Origin: JAWLHU01 sp041690255
Lineage (GTDB): Bacteria > Bacillota > Sulfobacillia > Symbiobacteriales > Symbiobacteriaceae
Direction: 5' to 3'
Assembly (NCBI GenBank): GCA_041690255.1
Contig: JAWLHU010000006.1
Location: 124,001-188,000, forward strand
DNA: 64,000 nucleotides
Part shown: positions 1 to 7,888 of the stretch, piece after piece
How the letters are laid out: each line of letters starts with the position of its first letter
Position numbering within the stretch: the stretch's first letter is position 1
The notes under the pieces: model-generated
The model's database searches: none
What the model saw: the letters and a program-made list of their open reading frames with translations, nothing else
What the model was told of the DNA's origin: nothing
Position numbers and translations under genes: made by a program

Positions 1-1
1 C

Positions 2-1666
2 CTGCACGAGGGCGCCGAGACCCTCCAGGCCTGCCTCGACGCCTATGAAGAGACGCTCGGTCGGGTGTACCGCTGGCAGACCTACGCAGGTCTGCTGGTC
101 GCCGGGGATGGCTCCAACCCCGACAATCAGGCCGCCGAGGGCCAGGCATACAGCCTGCTGGCCGAGCTGGACGCCGCCACCGCCTTCATGCGCTCCGAGG
201 TCCTCGCCCTGCCCGACGGCACCCTGGAGGCCTGGATGGACCAGACCCCCGGCCTCGCGGCCTACCGCCCCTTCCTGAACCGGTGGCTGATCGAGAAGCC
301 GCATCTGCTCCACCCCGAGACGGAGGAGGCGCTGGCGGCCCTGGGCGAGGTGGCCCAGGCCCCCGGCATGATCTACGACCGGTGCAAGAGCTCGGACATG
401 AGCTTCGCCCCGATCACCGGCCCGGAGGGCAAGCAGTTGCCGGTCTCCCTGGCGCTCTACGAGGACGAGCTGGAGATCTCGCCCGATGTCAACATCCGCC
501 GGGATTCCTTCGCCTCCTTTACCGCGGGGCTGAAGGCCTACCAGAACACGCTGGCCGCCACCTTCGCCACCGAGGTGAAGAAGAACGTCGTCACCGCCCG
601 GCTCCGCCGGTACGAGTCGGCCCGGCACATGCTGCTGGCGCCCCATATGATCGACCATGCGGTCTATCACAACCTGTTGGATGTGATCCAGGCCGAGCTG
701 GCCCCGCACATGCGCCGCTACGCCCGGCTCCGCAAGCGGGTGCTGGGTCTCGATAAGCTGCTCTACTGCGACATTGAGGCGCCGCTCGACCCCGACTTCC
801 ATCCGGAGGTCAGCTACGAGCAGGCGGCCCAGATGGTCCTGGACGCCGTGTCGATCCTGGGCCCGGAGTACGGCCAGCTCATGCAGACCGCCGTGAACGA
901 GCGCTGGGTCGACCGCTGCGACAACATCGGTAAGCAGTCCGGCGCCTTCTGCGCCTCGCCTTACGGGGCTCATTCCTACGTGCTGATGACCTGGACCGGC
1001 GCGATGCGCGGCACCTTCACCCTGGCGCACGAACTGGGCCACGCCGGCCACTTCGAGCTGGCGAACCGGCATCAGAAGCTGTTGAATGTAGAGCCGGCGC
1101 TCTTCTTCGTGGAGGCGCCATCCACCATGAACGAGCTGCTGCTGGCGGAGCATATCCTCTCCCAGACCAGCGACCAGCGTATGCGCCGCTGGGTGATCAT
1201 GCAGCTGCTGATGACCTACCACCACAACTTCGTCCGCCACCTGCTGGAGGGCGAGCTGCAGCGCCGGATCTACACCCTGGCCGAGGCGGGGACGCCGATC
1301 ACGGCAATCACCCTCTCGGAGACCAAGGGGGCGATCCTGGAGAGCTTCTGGGGCGGTGAGGTGGAGATCGACGAGGGGGCCCGCCTCACCTGGATGCGGC
1401 AGCCGCACTACTACATGGGGCTCTACCCGTACACCTACTCGGCCGGCCTGACGGCATCGACCGCGGTGGCGCAGCTGATCAAGGAGGAGGGGCAACCCGC
1501 CGTGCAGCGCTGGCTGGAGGTCCTGAAGGCCGGCGGCAGCCTGACGCCCATGGAGCTGATGGCGAAGGCCGGTGTCGACATGACCAGGCCGGATCCGATC
1601 CGGAAGGCGGTCGCCTATGTCGGGTCGCTGGTGGATGAGCTGGAGCGCTCCTTCGCAGAGGCGTAA
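2..1666 (+). CDS. pepF: Oligoendopeptidase F-like M3 metallopeptidase (5' end outside window)
   Basis: Zinc metallopeptidase that would cut short peptides in the cytoplasm. The reading frame is open from the first bases of the window, so the N-terminus is missing; 554 residues are visible. The zinc motif HELGHAGHF is encoded near 1030, and a downstream EAPSTMNE supplies the likely third ligand Glu, the arrangement of the M3B (oligoendopeptidase F) family. A helical region after the motif and the Tyr-rich stretch MRQPHYYMGLYPYTYS near the end are also typical. A GTG at 65 lies in frame but sits inside the conserved fold and is unlikely to be the start. A strong hairpin follows the stop, so this is the last gene of its transcript. 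The exact subfamily is the main uncertainty. Confidence 0.9.
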   Translation: MHEGAETLQACLDAYEETLGRVYRWQTYAGLLVAGDGSNPDNQAAEGQAYSLLAELDAATAFMRSEVLALPDGTLEAWMDQTPGLAAYRPFLNRWLIEKPHLLHPETEEALAALGEVAQAPGMIYDRCKSSDMSFAPITGPEGKQLPVSLALYEDELEISPDVNIRRDSFASFTAGLKAYQNTLAATFATEVKKNVVTARLRRYESARHMLLAPHMIDHAVYHNLLDVIQAELAPHMRRYARLRKRVLGLDKLLYCDIEAPLDPDFHPEVSYEQAAQMVLDAVSILGPEYGQLMQTAVNERWVDRCDNIGKQSGAFCASPYGAHSYVLMTWTGAMRGTFTLAHELGHAGHFELANRHQKLLNVEPALFFVEAPSTMNELLLAEHILSQTSDQRMRRWVIMQLLMTYHHNFVRHLLEGELQRRIYTLAEAGTPITAITLSETKGAILESFWGGEVEIDEGARLTWMRQPHYYMGLYPYTYSAGLTASTAVAQLIKEEGQPAVQRWLEVLKAGGSLTPMELMAKAGVDMTRPDPIRKAVAYVGSLVDELERSFAEA

Positions 1667-1673
1667 GAGCAAA

Positions 1674-1724
1674 GGGGCCGTCCCTACGTCATCGCAGATG
1701 ACGAGGGGCGGCCCCCGAATTTTC
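1674..1724 (+). terminator. Rho-independent terminator after the M3 peptidase gene
   Basis: GGGGCCG (1674-1680) pairs with CGGCCCC (1709-1715), with an inner TCATC/GATGA stem; TTTT follows at 1720. It starts 8 bases after the stop codon. Confidence 0.8.
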
Positions 1725-1782
1725 TCTCTGCCTTCTCGGCCCTGGTGCACCCCGGCGTCCCCCGGCGTCCCTCTGCCCCCAC

Positions 1783-2003
1783 GGCTTCCGTCCAGATTTG
1801 CCTGTCGCACTCAGCCGGGCAGTAGGAAAAAACGGACGGAACCTTCGCCAACCCCACCCCTGGGGGGTATCTGTACAGCGAAAGATCCCCTTCGGCTGGC
1901 GACGAGAAGGAAGGGCAAGGCTCCTGAACCCGGTCCGTGCCGGCTTGCGTCCGTTTTTGCCGAGATCAGGGTCTGACAGGTGGGCAGAAATGGACGCTAG
2001 ACC
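1783..2003. repeat. Four copies of a ~20-bp motif in mixed orientation in a gene-free gap
   Basis: The 410-base gap between the peptidase and the convergent membrane-protein gene has no convincing gene. It contains four related motifs close to GGCAAAAACGGACGCAAGCC: 1783-1802 (minus), 1825-1843 (plus), 1942-1961 (minus) and 1983-2003 (plus). Copies at 1783 and 1942 share 16 of 20 bases. Opposite copies can pair, e.g. AAAAACGGAC with GTCCGTTTTT, so the region could fold as a large hairpin if transcribed. A direct repeat CCCCGGCGTC also occurs near 1750. What the element does is unknown; it could be a small palindromic repeat family or the tail region of the transcripts. Confidence 0.55.
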
Positions 2004-2076
2004 CAGAGACAGGCCCGCAGAGCCATCGTGAGCGGGGGATACCCTCGGGAACCGAAGGGGTGCCGCCGCTGTCACA

Positions 2077-2853
2077 TCATGCCGTCGCCCACGGGGGGAT
2101 CAGGACGGACACCACGGCCAGTGTGAAGACCGTGCCGAGGAAGCCCCAGATCGGGGCGGCCAGCACCAAGTAGCTGAGGCCCAGTGCGGAGAGGGTGATC
2201 GAGACCACCGCCGAGAGGATGATCGAAGCCAGCGCGATCACCACCAGCTCACCGAAGTGCTCGACAAACCGGCCGGAGGCCCGACTGACCGCATCGCCGA
2301 CGGAGAGATCCTCCACGACGATCAGGAAGGGAACGAGGACCAGGAAGAGCGCCAGCAGGAAGCCGATCAGCAGCAGCACAATCGCAGCGGGACCGATCAG
2401 CACAGCGAGCAGCCCGGCGGTGATCACCGCCGCAAACACGATCAGGTCCCAGACCAGCATCCGGGGGCCAAAGCGGTTGACGCCGTCGGTGAACCGATCC
2501 CAACTGGGTGCCTCCCCCCGGAGGGCGCCGACCAGCAGGTGGAGGAAGCCGGCGGTAACCAGGGCGGCGACCAGGGCCAGGAGCAGGCTGATCAGGATCG
2601 GACCAGCGGGGATACCACCGGCGCCGAACTGGACCGAGGCCGTGTTTCCCAGAAGCTCCGTGCCGGACGGCAGGGCTGAGGGAAGGAGAAACTTGATCTG
2701 AAAGGTACGACCCGGCCCCGCTTGCCCAGCGGGTGTCCCGTAGCCCAGGAGCCAGAGCAGCCCGGCGGGGAGCAGATCCCAGGCGATTGGCACCAGGGCC
2801 AGCGCCGGGTAGCGCATGATCGTATCCCAGGCACGGGAGAACGGTGTTTCCAC
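2077..2853 (-). CDS. Multi-pass integral membrane protein, unknown function
   Basis: About 258 residues with at least five or six hydrophobic segments, including a long one around ITAGLLAVLIGPAAIVLLLI, and a Gly/Ala-rich character. It resembles membrane proteins of the DUF975/DUF4013 kind by composition and layout, but I cannot assign a family. The start chosen is GTG at 2853, which has GGAGGTGAT six bases upstream; an open frame continues upstream to 2985 but would overlap the preceding sigma gene and lacks a ribosome site. It lies 50 bases downstream of the sigma-HEAT gene on the same strand, so it may be its target or its membrane-bound regulator (inference). Confidence 0.65.
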   Translation of the reverse strand: METPFSRAWDTIMRYPALALVPIAWDLLPAGLLWLLGYGTPAGQAGPGRTFQIKFLLPSALPSGTELLGNTASVQFGAGGIPAGPILISLLLALVAALVTAGFLHLLVGALRGEAPSWDRFTDGVNRFGPRMLVWDLIVFAAVITAGLLAVLIGPAAIVLLLIGFLLALFLVLVPFLIVVEDLSVGDAVSRASGRFVEHFGELVVIALASIILSAVVSITLSALGLSYLVLAAPIWGFLGTVFTLAVVSVLIPPWATA

Positions 2854-2903
2854 AGAGATCACCTCCGTGAATAAGACCGTTTCTGCAAGCGAAAAGGTTC
2901 GAA

Positions 2904-4853
2904 CTAAAACGACAGGCGCCGGCTGGCAGCCTGGGCCCTGATCCGCACCCGGGGCGGCAGGCGCTCCGCCACAGCCTCCAGCCACTGGGCCACCTCGGGG
3001 CCGCCGACCCCCTCCAGCGCCTCCATAGCGGCGAGGAGGGGGCCCTCCTCCGGCTTCCCGTGGGCCAGGCCGGACTCCACGACCGCCTGGAGACGGGCGG
3101 CGCCGTCCGGGAGTTGGGCGAGGGCTCCGGCCGCCGCCGCCCAGATGTTGGGCGGGTGCTTGGCGCCCGGGGCGAGGTAGGCAGCCACCGTCGCAGAGAC
3201 CGCGGGGTCCTGGGTCTTGCCCAACGCCCGGATCAGGCAGAAGGGATTCCGCACCTCGCCCTTCAGGACCTCGAGAATAACCTCATTCGCGGAGGTCCGG
3301 CCGGGGCCGGCCATCTGGTCGAGGGCGTTGTTCAGCGGGCCGTTGTGCATCGGGTACAGGTTCTCCAGACGGATCTGGGCGAGCCGGAGCATCTCGGGCT
3401 CCCTACCCACGTGGCCGAAGAGGAAGGGGAGGGTCGCCCACCAGGCGCCGGGCTTCCGCTTCAGCAGCTCCGGCAGGACGTCGGCGAAAAGCGCATCCAC
3501 CACGGCGGTGCGCTGCGGTTCGGTCAGGTCGATCAGGGTGAGCGAGCGGGCCGCCTCGGCCACCGTGCCGTGGTACGAATCGACCAGGGCGCGGGTCAGG
3601 GCTTCAATCACCCGGCTCTTCCGGGCGAGCGTGATCTTGTCCGGGCTCTGCCGCCGGCGCCCGGCCACGGCGCCCAGTGCCTCGGCGGCGGTCAGGCGGA
3701 CGAACTCCTGCGGGTCCTGTGCGAGCAACTCGATCAGGCCCGGCAGCGCCTTGACCGACTCGACCCGGCCCAGACCGTCGGCGGCGTGGGCCCGGACCTG
3801 CGGGCTCGGGTCCCGCAGCATGGCCAGCAGCAGTTCCTCGAGCCCCGCCTCCCGCAGATCGCCCACGGATACGGCAATGTCCCCATCCACCGGGTTCGGG
3901 TCCGGTGCCTCCAGGGCTCGAACCGCCTCGGTCGCCGCCTTGTGGACCACCATGTCGGCGGTCTGGCGGGCCAGGTGCTGGAGCGGCGCAACCGCTTCGG
4001 TCGCCCCCAGCCGGGCCAGCGAGCGGCAGAGCTCCGCCTGTACCGTCGGCTCTTCCTCCGTGGCCAGCAGCCCCAGAAGTGGCGGAATCGCCCGCCGGTC
4101 GCCGGTTTCGGCCATCAGTTGGGCCGCCTTCTGCCGGGCGGCGCCATTGGGGTTGGTCAGGTCCAGGCTCAGGCGGTCCAGGTTGGCCCGAGCCGCCAGC
4201 AGGGCCAGTTCTCGGGCAGCCGTGATCCGCTCCTTCGGGCCGGCATCCAGCGCGGCCCGGACCCGGGCGGTCAGGCCGTTCAGATAGCTCTGGGCCTCGG
4301 CCTGCTTCGTAGTCAGCGCGTCATCCATCAGTTGGGTCAGCTCCCTTCGCAATGCTTCACGGCCGCGGGAGAGTCGGGTGTCAAACGCTGCACGGGAGAT
4401 CGCCAGATGCGCGGCGGCATCGGCGGGGGAGAGGCCCATGAGGTAGTGGAGGACCATGGCGGTCCGCGGCCCCTCCGGAACGGCCTGCAGGTGCTTCAGC
4501 AGCTCTTCTCGCAAGAGGCCGCGCTCCATGGCGGAATCCTCCTCACTGGCCTGATCCCATGCCTCCAGGGGCACCGTCTCCCGCCGGGCCTGCCGGCGCA
4601 GATGATCGCGCGCCAGGTTGGCCGTGATCTGCCGGAGCCAGGAGGCGAACCGGTCGGGTCGGTGGAGCGTACCGAGGGAGAGCCATGCCTTCACGAAGCT
4701 CTCCTGGGCGATATCCTGGGCGGCCTGGAAATCCCCCACGTATGAGTAGGCGAGGCCAAGGATCAGGCGGCTGTAGCGGTCGGTCAGGCTGCCGAAGGCG
4801 TCGGCGTTGCCGCCCAGCGCCTCCAGGACGAGTCGAATCTCATCGTGATGCAT
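2904..4853 (-). CDS. ECF-type sigma factor fused to C-terminal HEAT repeats
   Basis: 649 residues. The first ~75 residues form a sigma-70 region 2 (NADAFGSLTDRYSRLILGLA, then FASWLRQITANLARDHLRR). Residues ~115-165 form region 4 (GPRTAMVLHYLMGLSPADAA, helix-turn-helix, then DTRLSRGREALRREL). The remaining ~450 residues are repeated Leu/Ala-rich helical pairs such as PLLGLLATEEEPTVQAELCR and ELLLAMLRDPSPQVRAHAAD, the pattern of HEAT/PBS-lyase-like repeats. ECF sigmas are normally ~180-200 residues, so this is a true fusion, not a run-on, since the reading frame is continuous and codon use does not change. The HEAT part may sense or bind a partner and control sigma activity. Start ATG at 4853 is preceded by GAAAGGTG. 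The DoxX terminator separates it from the upstream gene. Confidence 0.88.
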   Translation of the reverse strand: MHHDEIRLVLEALGGNADAFGSLTDRYSRLILGLAYSYVGDFQAAQDIAQESFVKAWLSLGTLHRPDRFASWLRQITANLARDHLRRQARRETVPLEAWDQASEEDSAMERGLLREELLKHLQAVPEGPRTAMVLHYLMGLSPADAAAHLAISRAAFDTRLSRGREALRRELTQLMDDALTTKQAEAQSYLNGLTARVRAALDAGPKERITAARELALLAARANLDRLSLDLTNPNGAARQKAAQLMAETGDRRAIPPLLGLLATEEEPTVQAELCRSLARLGATEAVAPLQHLARQTADMVVHKAATEAVRALEAPDPNPVDGDIAVSVGDLREAGLEELLLAMLRDPSPQVRAHAADGLGRVESVKALPGLIELLAQDPQEFVRLTAAEALGAVAGRRRQSPDKITLARKSRVIEALTRALVDSYHGTVAEAARSLTLIDLTEPQRTAVVDALFADVLPELLKRKPGAWWATLPFLFGHVGREPEMLRLAQIRLENLYPMHNGPLNNALDQMAGPGRTSANEVILEVLKGEVRNPFCLIRALGKTQDPAVSATVAAYLAPGAKHPPNIWAAAAGALAQLPDGAARLQAVVESGLAHGKPEEGPLLAAMEALEGVGGPEVAQWLEAVAERLPPRVRIRAQAASRRLSF

Positions 4854-4959
4854 CTGTGAACACCTTTCTTCTCCAGCGACTCCGCAAGGCAGACGCCGGA
4901 TGGGAGCGGATTCTTACATCCACCCGTTCGATGGCGCCGGAAATCCCTCCTGCTAACAC

Positions 4960-4995
4960 GGAGAAACCCCGCCCCCGCAGATGCGAGGACGGGGC
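4960..4995 (-). terminator. Terminator of the DoxX gene
   Basis: Read on the minus strand, CCCCGTCCTCGC pairs with GCGGGGGCGGGG across a short loop and is followed by TTTCTCC. It lies ~15 bases past the stop of the DoxX gene. Confidence 0.75.
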
Positions 4996-5010
4996 TGTGG
5001 TCGGTGAAGG

Positions 5011-5541
5011 CTAGGCCTTGCTGGCAGCGGCCGCATCGCCGGTACCGAAGAGCTTGGCGATGAAGCTCCGGTACATCGGGCGGAACCAGTAGTCGATGCC
5101 GATATAGCCGGCGTAGCCAGCGCCAACGGCCACGATCAGGAACTCGATGATCAGGTAGTTCGGGTTGCTGCTGACCGTGCCGCTGAGCAGGAAGGCGAAG
5201 TTCATGACCATGCCCATGACGGCGGCGAAGATGGTGGCGAAGCCGAAGATCAGCGCCAGGCCCACGAGCAGCTCGCCCCAGGGGACCAGGAAGTTGAAGA
5301 GGCTTGCGTTTGGCAGGGCGAAGCCCTCCAGGAAGTCTGCCCACCAGCCCTGAACGACCGGCTTGGCGCCCGGTGCAGCCGGGGTCGCCTTGGCGATCGC
5401 ACCCTTCAGGAAGCCGGTAGCGTTGAACGCATTCTCACCCGTCAGCTTGCCCCAGCCACCAAGCGCCCACTGGTAGCCGACATAGAGGCGGAGCACCAGC
5501 CAGATCCAGCTACCCTTAGTACCCTTGAAATAGTCCGTCAT
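5011..5541 (-). CDS. DoxX family membrane protein
   Basis: 176 residues with four predicted membrane segments: near residues 11-29 (WIWLVLRLYVGYQWALGGW), 85-105, 107-125 and 130-150. The opening W-K-LTG motif, the PWGELLVGLALIFG stretch and the overall length fit the DoxX/DoxD family, whose members include the small subunit of thiosulfate:quinone oxidoreductase and several proteins of unknown role. No partner gene of a sulfur pathway is adjacent, so the substrate cannot be inferred. ATG at 5541 follows a perfect AAAGGAGGT. A candidate promoter lies upstream and a hairpin terminator downstream, so it is probably transcribed alone. Confidence 0.85.
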   Translation of the reverse strand: MTDYFKGTKGSWIWLVLRLYVGYQWALGGWGKLTGENAFNATGFLKGAIAKATPAAPGAKPVVQGWWADFLEGFALPNASLFNFLVPWGELLVGLALIFGFATIFAAVMGMVMNFAFLLSGTVSSNPNYLIIEFLIVAVGAGYAGYIGIDYWFRPMYRSFIAKLFGTGDAAAASKA

Positions 5542-5605
5542 AAAAGACCAACCTCCTTTGGCGTATCATCATCCGTTGGTGGAGTGGTTCTCTGTTTCTG
5601 ATTTG

Positions 5606-5634
5606 ATACTAACACGAGAGCGATTCTCACCCAA
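5606..5634 (-). promoter_or_regulatory. Candidate promoter of the DoxX gene
   Basis: On the minus strand TTGGGT (5634-5629), 17-base spacer, TAGTAT (5611-5606). The spacer contains a small inverted repeat GAGAATCGCTCTC that could be an operator. Confidence 0.5.
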
Positions 5635-5666
5635 TCCGGCGTCCGGCTCATTCAGGTGCTACTTCT

Positions 5667-5684
5667 CTGTGCGCGTGATCACAG
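5667..5684. promoter_or_regulatory. CRP/FNR-like palindrome between divergent genes
   Basis: CTGTGCGCGTGATCACAG is an inverted repeat whose half sites TGTG/CACA resemble CRP-family operators. It sits between the divergent DoxX and Nudix genes, ~120 bases ahead of the Nudix start. No CRP-family regulator is in the window, so the assignment is weak. Confidence 0.25.
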
Positions 5685-5801
5685 ATTCGACCATCAAAAA
5701 GCGCTACCGCTGCCTACGGTCTCGGCCTTATGGCAGGAAGAGGCCGACCGGCGGGCGTATCCCATGGAAGAGACGTGACGAGACGGTTGGAGGACAGGCC
5801 T

Positions 5802-6287
5802 GTGGCGTACAAGGACCGGGAGATTCAGGTTGGGGTTGGCGGCGTGGTGTTGCATGAGGAGCGGGTGCTCCTGGTGAAGATGACCTATGGACGGTCCGCC
5901 GGCAAGTGGATTATCCCCGGCGGTTTGGTGGAGCCCAACGAAGATATCGGCGATGCGGTGGCGCGGGAGATCCAGGAGGAGGCCGGTGTGACCGCTGCCC
6001 CGGAGCGGATTGTGGGGGTTCGTTCGCGGGTGGACGATCGGGGAGGTGATCAGTTCCGGCACGACGTCTACCTGGTCTTCGCCATGGCCTACGGGGCCGG
6101 CGAGCCGGTGGCCGACCAGACGGAGGTCTCCGAGGCCCGCTTCTGGCCGGTGGAGGAGGCGCTCACCTCCCCCGATGTGGTCAGCTTTACACAGGAGTGC
6201 ATTCGCATGGCGCTGCGGGGCGGGGGGCTTGGGCCGAGCGATAAGGTCTTCTACCCGGCCCACCGGTGGCGCCTATTCAGCGTGTAG
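5802..6287 (+). CDS. Nudix hydrolase
   Basis: 161 residues. The Nudix box is complete: GGLVEPNEDIGDAVAREIQE followed by EAGV, which gives the G-x5-E-x7-REUXEEXGU pattern that binds Mg2+ and cuts a nucleoside diphosphate linked to another group. The substrate cannot be told from the sequence. GTG at 5802 is chosen because TTGGAGGA lies seven bases upstream and the domain begins directly after it (MAYKDREIQVGVGG); a longer open frame from 5730 has no ribosome site. It is followed after 12 bases by dtd, so the two probably share an operon, possibly for clearing of damaged or modified nucleotides and mischarged tRNA. Confidence 0.88.
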   Translation: MAYKDREIQVGVGGVVLHEERVLLVKMTYGRSAGKWIIPGGLVEPNEDIGDAVAREIQEEAGVTAAPERIVGVRSRVDDRGGDQFRHDVYLVFAMAYGAGEPVADQTEVSEARFWPVEEALTSPDVVSFTQECIRMALRGGGLGPSDKVFYPAHRWRLFSV

Positions 6288-6299
6288 GAGGATGCGGTC

Positions 6300-6749
6300 A
6301 TGCGAGCAGTGTTGCAGCGGGTGAGCAGGGGGCGGGTGACCGTGGCCGGTGAGGTGGTGGGCGAGATCGGGCCGGGCTACGTGGTCCTGCTGGGCGTCGC
6401 CCGGGAGGATGACGCCGCCGCCGCCGACTACATGGCGGAGAAGATCGCCGGCCTGCGGGTCTTCGAGGACGAGGACGGGAAGATGAACCGCTCGATCCAG
6501 GAGGCGGGGGGCGCGATCCTGGCGATCAGCCAGTTTACTCTTTATGGCGATGTCCGCCGGGGGCGACGGCCAGGCTTTGACCGGGCCGGGCGGCCGGAGC
6601 AGGCGGAGCCGCTCTACGAGCGGTTCGTCGAGCGACTGCGGAGCATGGGAATCCGGGTGGAGACGGGCCGGTTCCAGACTCACATGGAGGTGGAGTTGGT
6701 GAACGACGGCCCGGTAACGATTCTCGTTGATAGTGAGAAGGGGTTCTAG
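6300..6749 (+). CDS. dtd: D-aminoacyl-tRNA deacylase
   Basis: 149 residues, the normal length of DTD. The protein hydrolyses D-amino acids (and Gly on tRNA-Ala) from mischarged tRNA in the cytoplasm. The diagnostic motif SQFTLYGD with the catalytic Thr is near residue 80, the opening MRAVLQRVSRGRV matches the family, and the C-terminal cross-subunit motif NDGPVTILVDS is present. ATG at 6300 is preceded by TAGGAGG. It follows the Nudix gene by 12 bases. In many Firmicutes dtd is next to relA; here it is not. Confidence 0.96.
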   Translation: MRAVLQRVSRGRVTVAGEVVGEIGPGYVVLLGVAREDDAAAADYMAEKIAGLRVFEDEDGKMNRSIQEAGGAILAISQFTLYGDVRRGRRPGFDRAGRPEQAEPLYERFVERLRSMGIRVETGRFQTHMEVELVNDGPVTILVDSEKGF

Positions 6750-6763
6750 GGCGGCGATTTCGC

Positions 6764-6793
6764 TTGGACTGAGGCGGTATCGGCGTTTATACT
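6764..6793 (+). promoter_or_regulatory. Sigma-A type promoter for the MBL-fold gene
   Basis: TTGGAC (6764-6769), 18-base spacer, TATACT (6788-6793), followed by the gene start at 6832 with a GGAGG site. It lies in the 82-base gap after dtd. Confidence 0.6.
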
Positions 6794-6831
6794 AAAGTGA
6801 GACGCTTCGTAGCAGTATTGGAGGAATCCCT

Positions 6832-7452
6832 TTGAAGCTCTGGTTTCGCGACCTCGGCGAGTTCGCCACCAACTGCTTTATCGTAGCCTGTCCCGAGACC
6901 AAGACCGCCATGGTGATCGACCCGGGGACACCCGATCCCTGGATCAAGAAGACCGTGGCCCAGTTTGACCTGAAGGTAGAGTTGATCCTCCTGACCCACG
7001 GCCACCTGGATCACATAGGCGGCGTGGAGTGGGTCAAGTCCTGGAGCCAGGCGCCCCACTGGATCCACGAGGGCGACAGCCGGTACCTGACCAGCCCGGC
7101 GCTCAACGGCAGTGCGGTCTTCGGCCAGCCGATCGTCGCGCCCAAAGCCGACCGGCTTCTGCGGGGGGGTGAGACGGTCGCTGTGGGCAGACTATCCTTC
7201 CAGGTGATTCACACCCCGGGCCACACGCCGGGTGGGATCTCGCTTTACACGCCCGGCCACCTGATCGCCGGCGATACCCTCTTCGCCGGCTCGGTGGGCC
7301 GGACCGACCTGGCCGGCGGTGATATGAAGGCCCTGGTCAAATCGGTCAAGGAACGACTCTTCCCCCTGCCGCCGGAGACGGTGGTCTACCCGGGACACGG
7401 GCCGACCACCACCATTGGCGATGAGAAGGAGTACAACCCTTACGTCTCCTGA
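6832..7452 (+). CDS. MBL-fold metal-dependent hydrolase (glyoxalase II-like)
   Basis: 206 residues. The metallo-beta-lactamase metal site is intact: THGHLDHIGG near residue 60, HTPGHTPGG near residue 125, a metal-bridging Asp in IAGDTLF, and the last His in YPGHGPTT. This small form is common in Firmicutes as a hydroxyacylglutathione-hydrolase-like enzyme, but the true substrate is often a different thioester or bacillithiol adduct. TTG at 6832 is used because TTGGAGGAA is placed just upstream. Its last 13 bases overlap the end of a convergent gene. Confidence 0.87.
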   Translation: MKLWFRDLGEFATNCFIVACPETKTAMVIDPGTPDPWIKKTVAQFDLKVELILLTHGHLDHIGGVEWVKSWSQAPHWIHEGDSRYLTSPALNGSAVFGQPIVAPKADRLLRGGETVAVGRLSFQVIHTPGHTPGGISLYTPGHLIAGDTLFAGSVGRTDLAGGDMKALVKSVKERLFPLPPETVVYPGHGPTTTIGDEKEYNPYVS

Positions 7453-7760
7453 TCCCTGCCGCTTCCCTTGTCCCGGTCGAAGTCGGTCAGCGGGTTGTCG
7501 TCGCCGTACTGGCGCCCCTGCTCCCTGTACCAGGGATCCGGCTCCGGCGGGCGCTCCTTGCCCGCAGCGGCGACCGAGCCGATCGCCCCGCCAATCGCTG
7601 CTCCGACCGCCAGGCCGACCGGCCCCCCCGCCGCACCCAGGATCGCCCCGGCCAGGGCCCCGGTGGCCGAGCCGGTGGCGGCATCGACGCCGCCCTCGCT
7701 CACTGTGCCCTCCTGCGGGGCTGCGATTCGCTTCTGCGCATCATCGACACGTTCTGACAT
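7440..7760 (-). CDS. Small glycine-zipper protein
   Basis: 106 residues. Residues ~28-65 are a Gly/Ala-rich hydrophobic region with G-x3-G spacing (GALAGAILGAAGG, AVGAAIGGAIG), a glycine zipper that often spans or inserts into membranes. The flanks are hydrophilic and acidic, and the C-terminus contains DPWYREQGRQYGDDNPLTDF. No signal peptide is visible. ATG at 7760 is preceded by GGGAAGGAGAA. It converges on and overlaps the MBL gene by 13 bases, which argues for coordinated or mutually exclusive transcription. Function unknown; stress or desiccation-related proteins of similar layout exist. Confidence 0.7.
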   Translation of the reverse strand: MSERVDDAQKRIAAPQEGTVSEGGVDAATGSATGALAGAILGAAGGPVGLAVGAAIGGAIGSVAAAGKERPPEPDPWYREQGRQYGDDNPLTDFDRDKGSGRDQET

Positions 7761-7802
7761 GCGATTCTCCTCCCTTCCCGTATCTTACGGTTCCCGCTGC
7801 AC

Positions 7803-7832
7803 TTGACATCATCCATTCCGTGTGGTTATAAT
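7803..7832 (+). promoter_or_regulatory. Consensus promoter of the marR gene
   Basis: TTGACA (7803-7808), 18-base spacer, TATAAT (7827-7832): both hexamers match the sigma-A consensus exactly. Confidence 0.8.
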
Positions 7833-7836
7833 CGGA

Positions 7837-7848
7837 AAGTATATACTT
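7837..7848. promoter_or_regulatory. Probable MarR operator
   Basis: AAGTATATACTT is a perfect 12-bp palindrome at about the transcription start, five bases after the -10 box. The position and the adjacent MarR gene suggest autorepression. Confidence 0.6.
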
Positions 7849-7888
7849 AACGTCATTAACCTTCTCTCCGGCGATCGGGGAGTGACGG

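Noticed and set aside
1689..2075. Minus-strand 128-residue frame with repeated KNGRKP-like pieces
   Set aside because: The repeated pieces stem from the intergenic 20-bp motif, and the frame has no ribosome site or recognisable fold.
3060..4745. 561-residue open frame on the plus strand
   Set aside because: Antisense to the sigma-HEAT gene; Gly/Arg/Gln-rich shadow.
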